From: Chryseobacterium sp. MYb264
Lineage (GTDB): Bacteria > Bacteroidota > Bacteroidia > Flavobacteriales > Weeksellaceae
Reading direction: 5' to 3'
NCBI RefSeq assembly: GCF_035974275.1
Contig: NZ_CP142422.1
Coordinates: 1,550,001 to 1,614,000 of the forward strand
Length of the DNA stretch: 64,000 nt
Position 1 is the first letter of the stretch. Each line of letters begins with the position of its first letter. The notes under the pieces are model-generated. The model was not told the origin of the DNA, did no database searches, and saw only the letters and a program-made list of their open reading frames with translations. Below, in pieces: positions 44,164 to 53,067 of this stretch. Made by a program: the position numbers and the translations under genes.

Positions 44164-45057
44164 TTAAAGTGTATAAAAAGCTTTCGGAATAAAACGATAG
44201 CTGTTTTCGTTTTTTTCAATAAAACCTAAACCGGGAAAAGGCAAATGGTCTCCAAAAAGAAGCTGTTTCGTAGATGCTAATTTTTCTAAAACTTCTTTGC
44301 GGGTTTTTACAGCCTGTTCAAAATCCGAATCGATTTGATTTCCCCATTCCGGATGTTCCACCAAAATAATATGCTGAAAAGTATCTGCGATATGAACCAA
44401 TTCTTCTCCTGCAGATGAAATGGTAATTACCGTATGTCCTGGCGTGTGTCCCGGAGCGTTTTCAAGTTTTAAAAATCCAAATAATTCGGCCTCATCTTTA
44501 TAAAACTCAATATCAGAATCAATTAGTGAAAGATGATGTTTGGCAAACTGAATTTCAAAATCGGCAACAGCATCTTGTGTTCCTTTTGAAAAATCAGGAA
44601 TTTCAGCAGTCCAGAAATCGTATTCTGTTTTTGAAAGATAAATTTTTGCGTTGGGAAAAGCCAAAGAATCATCCGCATTTACAATTCCGCCAATGTGGTC
44701 GGGATGTGCGTGCGTGAGAACAATATCTGTGATATTTTCAGGTTGAATTCCGGCTGAAATCAGATTTTCTACTAATTTCCCGCTGTTTGGACCGAGTTTT
44801 TGTCCGCATCCGGCATCAATTAAAATAGTTTTATCTGCTGTTTTTATTGCAAGAACATTACCTGCTAAAGTCAGTTTGTCAGGAGAAAGAAAATGTTGGC
44901 TGAGAAAATTTTCAATGTCTGATGGATTGATATTCGGAGCAAACATTGGCTGAATATTTTCTATCACAGATTCTCCGTCTGTAAAAACAAAAACCTGTAA
45001 TGTCCCAATTGGAAATGTAAAATATCCTGAATTTTTAATGTTGTTGATTGTATTCAT
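44164..45057 (-). CDS. Metallo-beta-lactamase-fold hydrolase
   Basis: Start set at 45057 (MNTINNIKNSGYF), preferring it to the upstream ATG at 45096. The 297-residue protein has the HAHPDH zinc motif (THAHPDHIGGI, about 115), GHTPGH and FGDHLPFPG further on. This is the lactonase/quorum-quenching-like branch of the MBL fold, but glyoxalase II-like or sulfatase-like roles are possible. It is divergent from an HxlR regulator that probably controls it through a CTATC/GATAG palindrome. Confidence 0.9.
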   Translation of the reverse strand: MNTINNIKNSGYFTFPIGTLQVFVFTDGESVIENIQPMFAPNINPSDIENFLSQHFLSPDKLTLAGNVLAIKTADKTILIDAGCGQKLGPNSGKLVENLISAGIQPENITDIVLTHAHPDHIGGIVNADDSLAFPNAKIYLSKTEYDFWTAEIPDFSKGTQDAVADFEIQFAKHHLSLIDSDIEFYKDEAELFGFLKLENAPGHTPGHTVITISSAGEELVHIADTFQHIILVEHPEWGNQIDSDFEQAVKTRKEVLEKLASTKQLLFGDHLPFPGLGFIEKNENSYRFIPKAFYTL

Positions 45058-45112
45058 TTTTTTATAAATTTGTTGGTACAAAATTAGAGTAAGCAACTAT
45101 CCAAAATATATT

Positions 45113-45130
45113 ACTATCTTTTTTGATAGC
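45113..45130. promoter_or_regulatory. Palindromic site between the metallo-hydrolase and hxlR genes
   Basis: CTATC (45114-45118) and GATAG (45125-45129) form an inverted repeat around six T. It lies in the 103-bp gap between two divergent starts, the usual place for an HxlR operator. Confidence 0.5.
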
Positions 45131-45160
45131 GCTATTATTTAGGATATTGAATAAAATAAT

Positions 45161-45517
45161 ATGGCTAAAGTTTCTGGAAATATTGAGAAAAAAGACTGTC
45201 AGGAAATTATGCTTCCGATACTGGATGCGCTGGAAATCCTAAAAGGAAAATGGAAACTTCCGATTATCGTTTCTCTGTCTTTTGGTAGTAAAAGATTTAA
45301 AGAAATTTCAAGAGAAATCTCTGGAATTACCGACCGTGTTTTGTCTAAGGAATTAAAAGAACTGGAAATTAATTTTCTGATTACCAGAACCGTTCACGAC
45401 ACCTTTCCGCCAACAGTAGAATACGAAATTACGGAACACGGTTTGTCTCTGGAAAAAGTCATTATGGCGATGAAAGACTGGGGACTGGAACATAGAAAAA
45501 AAGTCACAGGAAAGTAG
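45161..45517 (+). CDS. HxlR-family redox-type transcription regulator
   Basis: 118 residues, a single winged helix-turn-helix. KWKLPIIVSLSFGSKRFKEI and the wing PPTVEYEITEHGLSL are typical. Cys13 near the N-terminus (KKDCQEIM) occupies the place of the sensor cysteine of YodB/HypR, which respond to quinones and aldehydes. It diverges from the metallo-hydrolase gene. Confidence 0.93.
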   Translation: MAKVSGNIEKKDCQEIMLPILDALEILKGKWKLPIIVSLSFGSKRFKEISREISGITDRVLSKELKELEINFLITRTVHDTFPPTVEYEITEHGLSLEKVIMAMKDWGLEHRKKVTGK

Positions 45518-45556
45518 GTTACTTGTCTGTGACTTCTATTATTGATTAATTTTACA

Positions 45557-46447
45557 TTAATTCATCTGTGACTTCCTGAACTCTAAAGGCTTCATTCCTG
45601 TCTGCTTTTTGAATAATCTTGTGAAGTAAGAGGCATTTTCAAAGCCTAATTCATAAGCGATTTCAGCCACACCTTTTTCACCTAACCTCAACAGATTTTT
45701 AGCTTCGGAAATCATAAATATATGAATTAGCTCCATTGCGGTTTTTCCTGTTTCCTGCTTTAATAAATCACTCAGATATCTTGGCGAAACAAAAAGCTGG
45801 TCGGCTAAAAAAGCAACATTCGGAAGTCCGTTTTTCTCAAGCAAACCTTCGCCGATGTATTTTCTAAGTGCGTCATTGAATTTTGAAGCTGTCTTTCCGG
45901 TCACCTGAGCTCTGTCAATAAACTGTCTTTTGTAATAACGCTGTGCATATTTTAAAATCGATGAAATATGACTTAAAATAATCTCACGACTGTATTCATC
46001 GGGATTATTAAAATATTCTCCCTGAATTTTCGAGTGAAGTTCCAGAATAATCTGCTCTTCTTTTGGAGAAAGGTGCAAAGCTTCCGTCACTTCATAATCA
46101 AAGAAACTGTATTTTTCAATTTCCTTGAAAAGCTCGTGCCCATTCAGATAATCTTCGTGAATCATCAGCATATAGCCTTTTTCTTCAAACTCAAGGTTTT
46201 TCATCTCGATAATCTGTCTTGGTTTCGCAAAAAACAGACAGCCGTTGTCATGGTCATACGGTGTGCGACCGTACATAAAAATTCCTGATTTTATTTTCTT
46301 GAAAGCTATCACATAACAATCTGTGGTAAACTCTCTGTTCCCCAATCGACACTCCGACTGACAGCCAATCATACTGAAAAGCGGATGTTCCGGAGCGCCC
46401 CAATGATTACCCAAATGTAATTCGGTAAGGGTTTTGTAATGTTGCAT
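45557..46447 (-). CDS. AraC-family transcription regulator, candidate regulator of the 37-bp box regulon
   Basis: 296 residues. The C-terminal HTH (about 195-292) reads ADQLFVSPRYLSDLLKQETG, then AEIAYELGFENASYFTRLFK and KPLEFRKS. The N-terminal half has the GYMLMIHEDYLNGHELFKEI and YSFFDYEVTEALHLSP signatures shared with 13042, 53068 and 53996. It lies 51 bp after the hydrolase gene, whose promoter carries box copy b, so it should be made together with the regulon and is the best candidate for its activator. Confidence 0.93.
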   Translation of the reverse strand: MQHYKTLTELHLGNHWGAPEHPLFSMIGCQSECRLGNREFTTDCYVIAFKKIKSGIFMYGRTPYDHDNGCLFFAKPRQIIEMKNLEFEEKGYMLMIHEDYLNGHELFKEIEKYSFFDYEVTEALHLSPKEEQIILELHSKIQGEYFNNPDEYSREIILSHISSILKYAQRYYKRQFIDRAQVTGKTASKFNDALRKYIGEGLLEKNGLPNVAFLADQLFVSPRYLSDLLKQETGKTAMELIHIFMISEAKNLLRLGEKGVAEIAYELGFENASYFTRLFKKQTGMKPLEFRKSQMN

Positions 46448-46498
46448 CGGTTTAATTTTATCTAAGTTAAAATAATTTACCGGAAACAGGATTTACTA

Positions 46499-47332
46499 TT
46501 ATCCTAAAAAAAGGTTGATGTATCCTGCCGTAAGCTCCGGATGCTGATGTTGAGGACCGTGCCCCGCATCATTCAAAATAATATGCTGCATTGTAGGTGC
46601 ATTTTTCAATAACGGAAACCAGTTTTCTGTCGCAAAGCTGATATCGTGGTCTCCGGAAATAACCAAAACTGGAGATTTTAGTGTTTTGTAACCATCTCTG
46701 AAGTTCAGTTTGTCTTCTCTCATTGTTCCTGAACCCGCAATATATCTCTGGAAAACCTCCATTGTGGAAGGAATTAATGAACGCTCTAATCTCTGCCCGA
46801 TTCTTTCGTGAAATTCTCGAGCTGCCTGTCTGCTTTTTTCGGAAGACGGCTCAAAGAACAGATAATACTCATCTTCCAAATCATTAATTGGTTTTAAAGC
46901 GTGGTCAAAAAACACCTGTTCTATTGGAATTTCATTTTCTCCCGGAGGATTTGTTCCGATTAAAATAGTATTCAAAACTCTGTCCTGATTCTGAAAAGTA
47001 ACAGCCTGCGCCACCAATCCACCATACGACCAACCCAAAACATTAAACTTATCGATTCCCAAATGGTCTGCCAAAGCCGGAACCGTACTCGCCACTTCTA
47101 CAATATTTAAAGGCAACTCTCCTTCTGAGCTTCCGATTCCCGGATAATCAAAAAGAATAACGGTATTTTTTTCTGCCAAAGAATCTAAAAACAAGGGGTC
47201 CCAAGTATCCATAATTCCTCTGAATCTGTTGACAAAGAACAATGGAGCTCCGTTTCCAAACTGTCTGTAAGCAATTTTATTGTTGTTGATTTCTGCAAAT
47301 TGCGTTTCTGCGTTTAAAGCTGTTGTTTTCAT
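46499..47332 (-). CDS. Alpha/beta hydrolase
   Basis: 277 residues. Nucleophile elbow GWSYGG near 102, LFDYPGIGSSEGELPLNIV upstream, acid in VISGDHDISFA and His in DAGHGPQHQHPE near the C-terminus: complete catalytic triad. Its size and the RDGYKTLKSPVLVISGDHD segment fit the epoxide hydrolase/haloperoxidase-like branch. It is transcribed with the downstream AraC gene from a promoter carrying the 37-bp box. Confidence 0.9.
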   Translation of the reverse strand: MKTTALNAETQFAEINNNKIAYRQFGNGAPLFFVNRFRGIMDTWDPLFLDSLAEKNTVILFDYPGIGSSEGELPLNIVEVASTVPALADHLGIDKFNVLGWSYGGLVAQAVTFQNQDRVLNTILIGTNPPGENEIPIEQVFFDHALKPINDLEDEYYLFFEPSSEKSRQAAREFHERIGQRLERSLIPSTMEVFQRYIAGSGTMREDKLNFRDGYKTLKSPVLVISGDHDISFATENWFPLLKNAPTMQHIILNDAGHGPQHQHPELTAGYINLFLG

Positions 47333-47365
47333 AAGTATTAAGATTTTGTTTGTTATTTAATGATT

Positions 47366-47430
47366 CAAAATTGAGAATTTTGGATTAGAATTAATTTCAC
47401 AAATCAGCGGAACTTTAGCACAGAAAAACA
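47366..47430 (-). promoter_or_regulatory. Promoter with 37-bp box, copy b
   Basis: A weak -7 element (CAATTTTG on the minus strand) is at 47366-47373. The box at 47394-47430 has CAGCGGAAC in the centre and TAGCACAGA at 47416; the left half-site is degenerate (TTTCACA at 47395). It drives the alpha/beta hydrolase and the AraC gene downstream. Confidence 0.65.
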
Positions 47431-47468
47431 ATGCTATTTTTTTCTGCTGATTTGGATTTTAAATTTGA

Positions 47469-48293
47469 TTAATGACCGTGAGCGGCAATACTCACCTCTT
47501 TCCAGTTTTGGATTTCGTCTAATCTTTTCGTGTAAACCTCATTCACAACATGATAAGCAATTTTACCAAACAATACTCTTTGCGGAGGATTTTGATTGTC
47601 GATAAGATTCAAAACAGGTTCCACTGTCGCTTCCGGTTTTCCCCAGGTATCAGGATTTTCCCCTGTTTCTGCAAATGCCTCACGTACCAGATTGTAATCT
47701 ATAATCTCCGAAGAAGTCTGTACTGCCGAAGCTCCTGCCCAGTCTGTGGCAAATCCGTTTGGTTCAATCAACGTCGCTTTAATTCCCAAATGTGCGGTTT
47801 CAGAACCGATGGTTTCAATTAATCCTTCCACTGCGAATTTTGAAGCGTTGTACAATCCTAAAAGCGGTAAAGTCGTTAATCCCAAAAAGCTGGAAATCTG
47901 AATAATATGTCCGCTTTTTTGTTTTCTCATCACCGGTAAAACCGCCTGTGCCACCCAAAGCGACCCGAAGAAGTTAGTTTCCATTTGTTCTCTCGCCTGC
48001 TGTTCCGTCGTTTCTTCTGTCGTTCCGAATAAACCAAAACCTGCATTATTAATCAAAACATCAATTCTTCCGAAATGTTTTTCTACTTGTGCCGTTACTT
48101 CAAAAACTTCTGTACGGTTGTTGACATCCAGTTTCAAAGGAAGAATTTGGTCTCCATATTTATCTTTCAAATCTTCTAATGCAGCAATGTTTCTTGCCGT
48201 TGCCGCTACTTTGTCTCCTCTTTCCAAAAGTGCTTCAGCCCATAATTTCCCGAATCCTTTAGATGCTCCTGTGATAAAAACTATTTTACTCAT
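47469..48293 (-). CDS. Short-chain dehydrogenase/reductase
   Basis: 274 residues: VFITGASKGFGKLWAEALLE (cofactor site), NNAGFGLFG, ISSFLGLTTLPLLGLYNASK with YNASK catalytic motif, and the C-terminal ending WKEVSIAAHGH. It is close to the SDR at 56308, which shares the cofactor-site sequence, the YNA(S/T)KFAVEG motif and the WKEVS.AAHG ending. The pair is an in-window duplication, including the promoter box. NAD(P)H-dependent carbonyl reduction is the likely activity. Confidence 0.93.
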   Translation of the reverse strand: MSKIVFITGASKGFGKLWAEALLERGDKVAATARNIAALEDLKDKYGDQILPLKLDVNNRTEVFEVTAQVEKHFGRIDVLINNAGFGLFGTTEETTEQQAREQMETNFFGSLWVAQAVLPVMRKQKSGHIIQISSFLGLTTLPLLGLYNASKFAVEGLIETIGSETAHLGIKATLIEPNGFATDWAGASAVQTSSEIIDYNLVREAFAETGENPDTWGKPEATVEPVLNLIDNQNPPQRVLFGKIAYHVVNEVYTKRLDEIQNWKEVSIAAHGH

Positions 48294-48324
48294 TGTTTTA
48301 ATTTTTTAGTGTTATTTAATGAAG

Positions 48325-48390
48325 CAAAGTTATCATCAAACCCAACAGAACTGTTAGCTCATTTTAGCTGAAAAATAGCACAGAAATACG
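48325..48390 (-). promoter_or_regulatory. Promoter with 37-bp box, copy c
   Basis: The -7 element (TAACTTTG on the minus strand) is at 48325-48332. The box at 48354-48390 carries TAGCTCA (48355) and TAGCACA (48376), 21 bp apart. It drives the SDR at 47469. Confidence 0.75.
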
Positions 48391-48467
48391 TTAAAAATAT
48401 TTTCTGATTAATTATAAAATAGCAGTTTGGCTTTAAAATTAGACTGTTCATCTTTAATTAATCATCA

Positions 48468-48502
48468 AAAAAGCTTTCAGAAAAATATTCTGAAAGCTTT
48501 TT
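48468..48502. terminator. Bidirectional terminator
   Basis: AAAAAGCTTTCAG (48468-48480) pairs with CTGAAAGCTTTTT (48490-48502). It follows the minus-strand AraC gene at 48536 and faces T-runs on both sides. Confidence 0.8.
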
Positions 48503-48535
48503 ATAAAATATTGAGATAAGAACTATTGATTTTAA

Positions 48536-49339
48536 TTAATGTACAATCGTTTTCTTATCTACAATATTCTTCGGGCTGTCTCCAAATTGTTTTTTAAAAG
48601 CAAACGAAAAATGCGAAAGGTCTTCAAAACCAAGTTCAAAATAGATCTCATTGGGTTTTTTATGCTCGTGCTCCAAAAGATAGCGGGCTTCTTGAAGTCT
48701 GCGATGAGTGAGCCATTTCCCAGGCGAAGTAGCAAAAATAGTCTTGAATTCTCTTTTAAAGGTAGATAAGCTTCGTCCTGAAAGATATGCAAAGCGCTCA
48801 AGACTAATATTGAATTTATAATTACTATTCATAAACAATTCCAAATCAGCTTTATGCGGACTATTAAAATTGAAGAAAATATCTTTTAAGCTTGAATGAT
48901 TTTTCAGCAAAATCATCAACAATTCTTCACGTTTAACGTCTACAAAAGTCGCTTCAATTTGTTCTTTTCCATTATAATATGGTTCTAATGAATCGATGTA
49001 ACTTTTAATAAACTTATCTTCTTTTACAAACAAAAAAGAATCATCATTGTCGGTAGCTTCGACCTGATAAGGATGTCGTTCCAAAAATTTCTTTAAAAAA
49101 GCCTCATCAAAAGCAATAATTACCTTTTCAAACTGCCCGTCTTCTTTATGTTTTGTATATCGTACGAGATGATTTTTTCTGGCAATACAATAATCGCCTT
49201 GTTTCATCGAGTAATATTTATAACCGTCGTAGGCGACCATAGAACCTCTCAGTAAAAACAAAAAGAAATGCTCCGGAATAAATTGTTCTGGAGAAATTTC
49301 CGGACCCAAATGACAAGATTGTATATTATTAAATTTCAT
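48536..49339 (-). CDS. AraC-family transcription regulator
   Basis: 267 residues. C-terminal HTH from about 170: FAYLSGRSLSTFKREFKTIF, the KWLTHRRLQEARYLL helix, then YFELGFEDLSHFSFAFKKQF and DSPKNIV. The N-terminal half (FLLRGSMVAYDGYKYYSMKQ, then CIARKNHL) is the ExsA-like sensor and resembles the regulator at 11485. It lies downstream of the NAD-dependent reductase gene (177 bp) with its own upstream space. A 16-bp direct repeat upstream of that reductase is a plausible target. Confidence 0.93.
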   Translation of the reverse strand: MKFNNIQSCHLGPEISPEQFIPEHFFLFLLRGSMVAYDGYKYYSMKQGDYCIARKNHLVRYTKHKEDGQFEKVIIAFDEAFLKKFLERHPYQVEATDNDDSFLFVKEDKFIKSYIDSLEPYYNGKEQIEATFVDVKREELLMILLKNHSSLKDIFFNFNSPHKADLELFMNSNYKFNISLERFAYLSGRSLSTFKREFKTIFATSPGKWLTHRRLQEARYLLEHEHKKPNEIYFELGFEDLSHFSFAFKKQFGDSPKNIVDKKTIVH

Positions 49340-49516
49340 CTTATTTATTTTATTGAAACGACTTAGCGCTGATTTTGTTCCTTTCCTTTACATTGATTTT
49401 ATCTAAAAAAAAATTAAATCAGTCAAAAGTGATTCACCTACTTTTTAGAAAAGACAAAGCAATACTTAAATAAACCCCAAAACAGCTTTAGGGAACGAGT
49501 CTCATCCTAAACAAAA

Positions 49517-50494
49517 TTAAAAATTTTCATTCAAACTATCTGCGCTTGCCAAAAGTGCCTCTTCACGGCTTCTTGGATTCCAATTGAGAATAGTTCTCGC
49601 TTTATTATTGGATATCTCCTTGTAAAATTCTCTGCCAATGGGTTCAAGGTTTTTGATTGTTGATGTATACTGAGGTCTCTCTTTTTTGAATAACTCGGCA
49701 ACATCATAAAAGCTCATCACACCTTCCGAAGTGGCAATAAAACGTTCTCCATTAGCCTTAGGATGAAGCATTGCTTTTATATGAATATCAGCAACATCTC
49801 TCACATCTACAACACCCATTGTAAAAGTTGGCGTGTACTCTAAATTTCCTTTAAGAATTCCAGAAACTGCAACATCTAATGAAGCAGAAGTAATGCCTCC
49901 AATGACAGGACCAAAAATTCCAACAGGATTGATAACCGATAGCTCCAAACCATTTCCTTGTTTTTCGATAAATTCCCAAGCCGATTGTTCAGCAATCGTT
50001 TTGGACTTGATGTAAGCAGGAAGTTCTACATTCGAATTTGTCCAGTCTTCTTCTGTAAAAATATGGTTTTCATTATTGATACTGTAACCAACAGCTGCAA
50101 AAGATGATGTGAGTACCACTCTTTTCACTCCTGCATCACGAGACGCTTTCAGTAGACGAAGTGCGCCGTCTCTTGCCGGTATAATAAGTTCGTTTTCATC
50201 TTTCGGATCTTTAGCAGGAAAGGGCGATGCTACGTGAAGTACATAATCACAGTTTTTAACCGCTTCATCCCAATTTTTATCTTCGGTAAGATTTGCTTCG
50301 TAGAAAGAAAGATTAGAAAAATCTTCGATTCCGCCTTGTTGTAATGCTTTAATAATTACATCCTTTTTAGACAATGATCGAAGCGTAGTTTTCACATTAA
50401 AATCTTGATGTAATAACTGTAAAATGATATGAATTCCTAAAAATCCGGTTCCTCCTGTTACCAAAACAGTTTTGTTTGCCTGTATATTTTCCAT
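49517..50494 (-). CDS. NAD-dependent epimerase/dihydroflavonol-reductase-like enzyme
   Basis: 325 residues. Cofactor motif VLVTGGTGFLGIHIILQLL at the N-terminus; LHVASPFPAKDPKDENELI and the catalytic AYIKSKTIAE (Tyr-x-x-x-Lys) near 158. This is the extended SDR group that reduces aldehydes and ketones with NADPH. Its promoter region has a CAACTTTG-like -7 element and a pair of direct repeats. Confidence 0.92.
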   Translation of the reverse strand: MENIQANKTVLVTGGTGFLGIHIILQLLHQDFNVKTTLRSLSKKDVIIKALQQGGIEDFSNLSFYEANLTEDKNWDEAVKNCDYVLHVASPFPAKDPKDENELIIPARDGALRLLKASRDAGVKRVVLTSSFAAVGYSINNENHIFTEEDWTNSNVELPAYIKSKTIAEQSAWEFIEKQGNGLELSVINPVGIFGPVIGGITSASLDVAVSGILKGNLEYTPTFTMGVVDVRDVADIHIKAMLHPKANGERFIATSEGVMSFYDVAELFKKERPQYTSTIKNLEPIGREFYKEISNNKARTILNWNPRSREEALLASADSLNENF

Positions 50495-50540
50495 TATTAA
50501 AATTTATTAAGCAAAGTTGAGAATTAATCGCAGTAATTAT

Positions 50541-50579
50541 TTTGTTTAAAAGGTCAACTTTTATTTGTTCAAAAGGCCA
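50541..50579 (-). promoter_or_regulatory. Direct repeat upstream of the reductase gene
   Basis: TTTGTTTAAAAGGTCA (50541-50556) and TTTGTTCAAAAGGCCA (50564-50579) differ at two positions and are offset by 23 bp. They lie about 50-85 bp before the ATG at 50494, as expected for tandem AraC half-sites. Confidence 0.5.
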
Positions 50580-50645
50580 GTCTTCTAACTTTAGGATTTT
50601 GTAATACTATCAAAATGAACTTTAGCAAGAACACTGTTGCTTAAA

Positions 50646-50675
50646 AAAGCCTCCCGAAAATATATCCGGAAGGCC
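50646..50675 (-). terminator. Terminator of the AhpD-like gene
   Basis: AGCCTCCCG (50648-50656) pairs with CCGGAAGGC (50666-50674) with one bulge. On the minus strand it is followed by six T. It lies 35 bp after the stop codon of the 50710 gene. Confidence 0.65.
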
Positions 50676-50709
50676 TCCCTTAAACTAAATACTTATATTA
50701 AAACACTTC

Positions 50710-51249
50710 TTAAATAGCCTGTGCCAAAGGAAAATCAATAGGAATCTGCGTATTGGCAAATACATAATTGGTAAAGCTTCTCAACGCCACCAAAGCAGTC
50801 AGCTCAACCAAAGCTTTTTCGTCGTATCCTTCGTTGAAGAAATTTTCTAAAGCTCCGTTTCCAGCATTTCCTTTATGGCTAGCAATTGATTTTGCCAACT
50901 TAATCACAGCGTCTAATTTTGTCTCTGAAAAACTTCCTTTTCTGATTTCCAGTGTATTTTCTTCTGTAAAGCCTCTCATTTTCGCCAAAGTTGTGTGTGC
51001 TGCCAAACAATAATCACATTCGTTGACTTGTGAAACGATAAGATTGATGGCTTCTCTTTCTTTTGCCGTAAACGATGAATCGTGCGCCAAAGAAGCTTCC
51101 GTTTCCAACATCGATTTTAAGGCGGATGACGAATAACCGATGGTTGCATACAAATTGGGAATTTTCCCCATTTTTTTCTCTACAGATTCTAAAATAGTCT
51201 GTGTACCAAAACTTAGCTGTTCTTTTTCGGGTACTGAAATTGTTTTCAT
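50710..51249 (-). CDS. Carboxymuconolactone decarboxylase/AhpD-like protein
   Basis: 179 residues of all-helical AhpD fold. The redox motif is NECDYCLAAHTTL (Cys-x-x-Cys with the distal His), about residue 77. Proteins of this type are alkylhydroperoxidase-like reductases or thiol-disulfide relays. It lies 30 bp after the 51280 gene, in one transcript from the box d promoter. Confidence 0.93.
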   Translation of the reverse strand: MKTISVPEKEQLSFGTQTILESVEKKMGKIPNLYATIGYSSSALKSMLETEASLAHDSSFTAKEREAINLIVSQVNECDYCLAAHTTLAKMRGFTEENTLEIRKGSFSETKLDAVIKLAKSIASHKGNAGNGALENFFNEGYDEKALVELTALVALRSFTNYVFANTQIPIDFPLAQAI

Positions 51250-51279
51250 TTTATGATTTTTAATGTTATTTTTTATAAT

Positions 51280-52014
51280 TTATTTTTCAAATTTTACATC
51301 TAGAATATCGATGGAAACCAATACAAAATCTTTATTGTAAGAGCTGTCTTCATCATTCAGAACATAAATATTTCTTTTAGTTCCTGTTTTTATGCCTTCA
51401 AATTCTTTGTAGTCTTCAATAATCTGTGTTGCAGAAGAACCACCCAAAACTTCAGGCCAATAGTCGTGACGTTTTAAAAGTCCGTCTTCATTAAAATAAA
51501 ATATCTGTCTTTTGCTGTGAGTAGCGAAACCGTCGGGATAAATCACTTCCAGTCTGTCCAATATTTCACCGTGTTCATTCCAAGATTCAAGATGATTGAT
51601 TTCCACTCCCGGAATCAGAAAGTTAAATGGAGCCGTTGCATAATTCCAGGTTGCATAGCTGGAGAAATAAATAAGCTGAGCTCTTGTCCAAGGCGTTTCC
51701 ACCGTATGACCTTTGAATGATTCTCTCGGATTTTCCAAAGATTCTATAAGTTGTCCGTTTTCGTCAAATAACTGAACTTTTCCGGGTTCAAAAGATGAAG
51801 TATAATTTTCTTTAAAAATATTTTCCCATATACTTTTCTGCTCTTTTAAAGAACCGATAAACTGTACATCGCTCAATGCGTTTTCGTGTCCTTTCATTCC
51901 CCAGACCGCACCACCGATTTGGGTGTGGATTTTTATCGTCTGAAATTCAGCAGCGTTATTGATTCCGTGAGCGGCTAAAACTTTATTGACCAATGTTTGA
52001 GTTGAAGTTTCCAT
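51280..52014 (-). CDS. LolA-like fold protein of unknown function
   Basis: 244 residues, no signal peptide. A chain of beta strands with FKGHTVETPWTRAQLIYFSS, SYATWNYATAPF and YPDGFATHSKRQIFYFNEDG, ending RHDYWPEVLGGSSATQIIED. It resembles a widespread uncharacterised family also seen in actinobacteria, whose members have the same ETPW, YFS.YA.WNY and HS..Q.FYF blocks. It probably binds a hydrophobic ligand. It is the first gene after box copy d, in an operon with the AhpD-like gene. Confidence 0.85.
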   Translation of the reverse strand: METSTQTLVNKVLAAHGINNAAEFQTIKIHTQIGGAVWGMKGHENALSDVQFIGSLKEQKSIWENIFKENYTSSFEPGKVQLFDENGQLIESLENPRESFKGHTVETPWTRAQLIYFSSYATWNYATAPFNFLIPGVEINHLESWNEHGEILDRLEVIYPDGFATHSKRQIFYFNEDGLLKRHDYWPEVLGGSSATQIIEDYKEFEGIKTGTKRNIYVLNDEDSSYNKDFVLVSIDILDVKFEK

Positions 52015-52059
52015 TTTTTTAATTTTTAAGTGTTATTAAATTGTTTCGTTTTGTTGATA

Positions 52060-52125
52060 CAAAGTTAGCTCGGCTTCAAGGCTAAAGTGTAGTTCATTTC
52101 AGCGGAAAATTAGCACAGAATTACC
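52060..52125 (-). promoter_or_regulatory. Promoter with 37-bp box, copy d
   Basis: The -7 element (TAACTTTG on the minus strand) is at 52060-52067. The box at 52089-52125 contains TAGTTCA (52090) and TAGCACA (52111), 21 bp apart, with CAGCGGAAAAT between. It drives the 51280 and 50710 genes. Confidence 0.75.
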
Positions 52126-52165
52126 CAACCGAAATCGTAGAAATGTATAAGACATTCCGTAAAAT

Positions 52166-52192
52166 CGACAAGCGATTCGTGTTTGCTTATCG
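52166..52192 (+). promoter_or_regulatory. Imperfect inverted repeat upstream of the plus-strand SDR
   Basis: CGACAAGC (52166-52173) and GCTTATCG (52185-52192) form an imperfect palindrome just before a GAACTTTG -7-like element. It may be the operator for the SDR-AraC pair. Confidence 0.4.
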
Positions 52193-52226
52193 GAACTTTG
52201 TCTAAGAAATTTTAAACAAATTCATT

Positions 52227-53030
52227 ATGAAAAATACAGTATTCATCACTGGTGCGTCATCGGGATTGGGAAAAGCAAGCGCAAAATTATTTCAACAAAA
52301 CGGATGGAATGTCATCGCCGCAATGCGTTCGCCGGAAAACGAAAAAGAACTGAATCTTCTTGAAAATGTTCTGTTGGTAAAACTGGATGTAACCAATCCA
52401 CAACAAATTCAGGAAGCGATAACAAAAGGAGTAGAAACCTTCGGTTCGATTGATGTCTTGTTAAACAGCGCAGGCTACGGATTGATGGGCGTTTTCGAAT
52501 CTTCAAATCCTGAACAGATTCAGAAACAGTTTGAAGTCAATGTTTTTGGTTTAATGAATGTTACCAAAGCCCTTTTACCAATAATGAGAGCTCAGAAAAA
52601 AGGAACAATTATTAATATTTCTTCGTTCGGAGGGGTTACAGCGGGACCGTTTGCCAGTTTATACAACAGCTCTAAATTTGCAGTGGAAGGATTTTCCGAA
52701 GCTTTATATTTTGAGGTTTCTTCGTTTGGAATTGATGTAAAAATCGTAGAACCAGGAAGTATCGCCACCAATTTCAGAAGCGGAATCGAAATGATTCAGA
52801 ATACAATTGAAGAATACAATACGGAATTGGCAGCATTTATCCCTAAATTCACCAAACGTACAGAACACCTTCAAAAAGCGAGCGCAGAAGAAGTTGCAGA
52901 AACTATTTTTGGGGCAGCTACAGATAAACTTTCCAAATTAAGATATGTAATTGGTGAAGACGCACAGTTTTATATTGATTTGAAAAACAAAAATTCTGAG
53001 GAAGATTTTCTGAGACTGATGCAGAATTAA
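52227..53030 (+). CDS. Short-chain dehydrogenase/reductase
   Basis: 267 residues: VFITGASSGLGKASAKLFQQ, LNSAGYGLMG and ISSFGGVTAGPF with YNSSKFAVEGF catalytic motif. It belongs to the same broad group as the SDRs at 47469 and 56308 but is more distant. It is transcribed with the AraC gene 37 bp downstream. The promoter is divergent from box d. Confidence 0.93.
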   Translation: MKNTVFITGASSGLGKASAKLFQQNGWNVIAAMRSPENEKELNLLENVLLVKLDVTNPQQIQEAITKGVETFGSIDVLLNSAGYGLMGVFESSNPEQIQKQFEVNVFGLMNVTKALLPIMRAQKKGTIINISSFGGVTAGPFASLYNSSKFAVEGFSEALYFEVSSFGIDVKIVEPGSIATNFRSGIEMIQNTIEEYNTELAAFIPKFTKRTEHLQKASAEEVAETIFGAATDKLSKLRYVIGEDAQFYIDLKNKNSEEDFLRLMQN

Positions 53031-53067
53031 TCATTAGAAAATTTTAATTTTAATTAAAATCAGAAAA

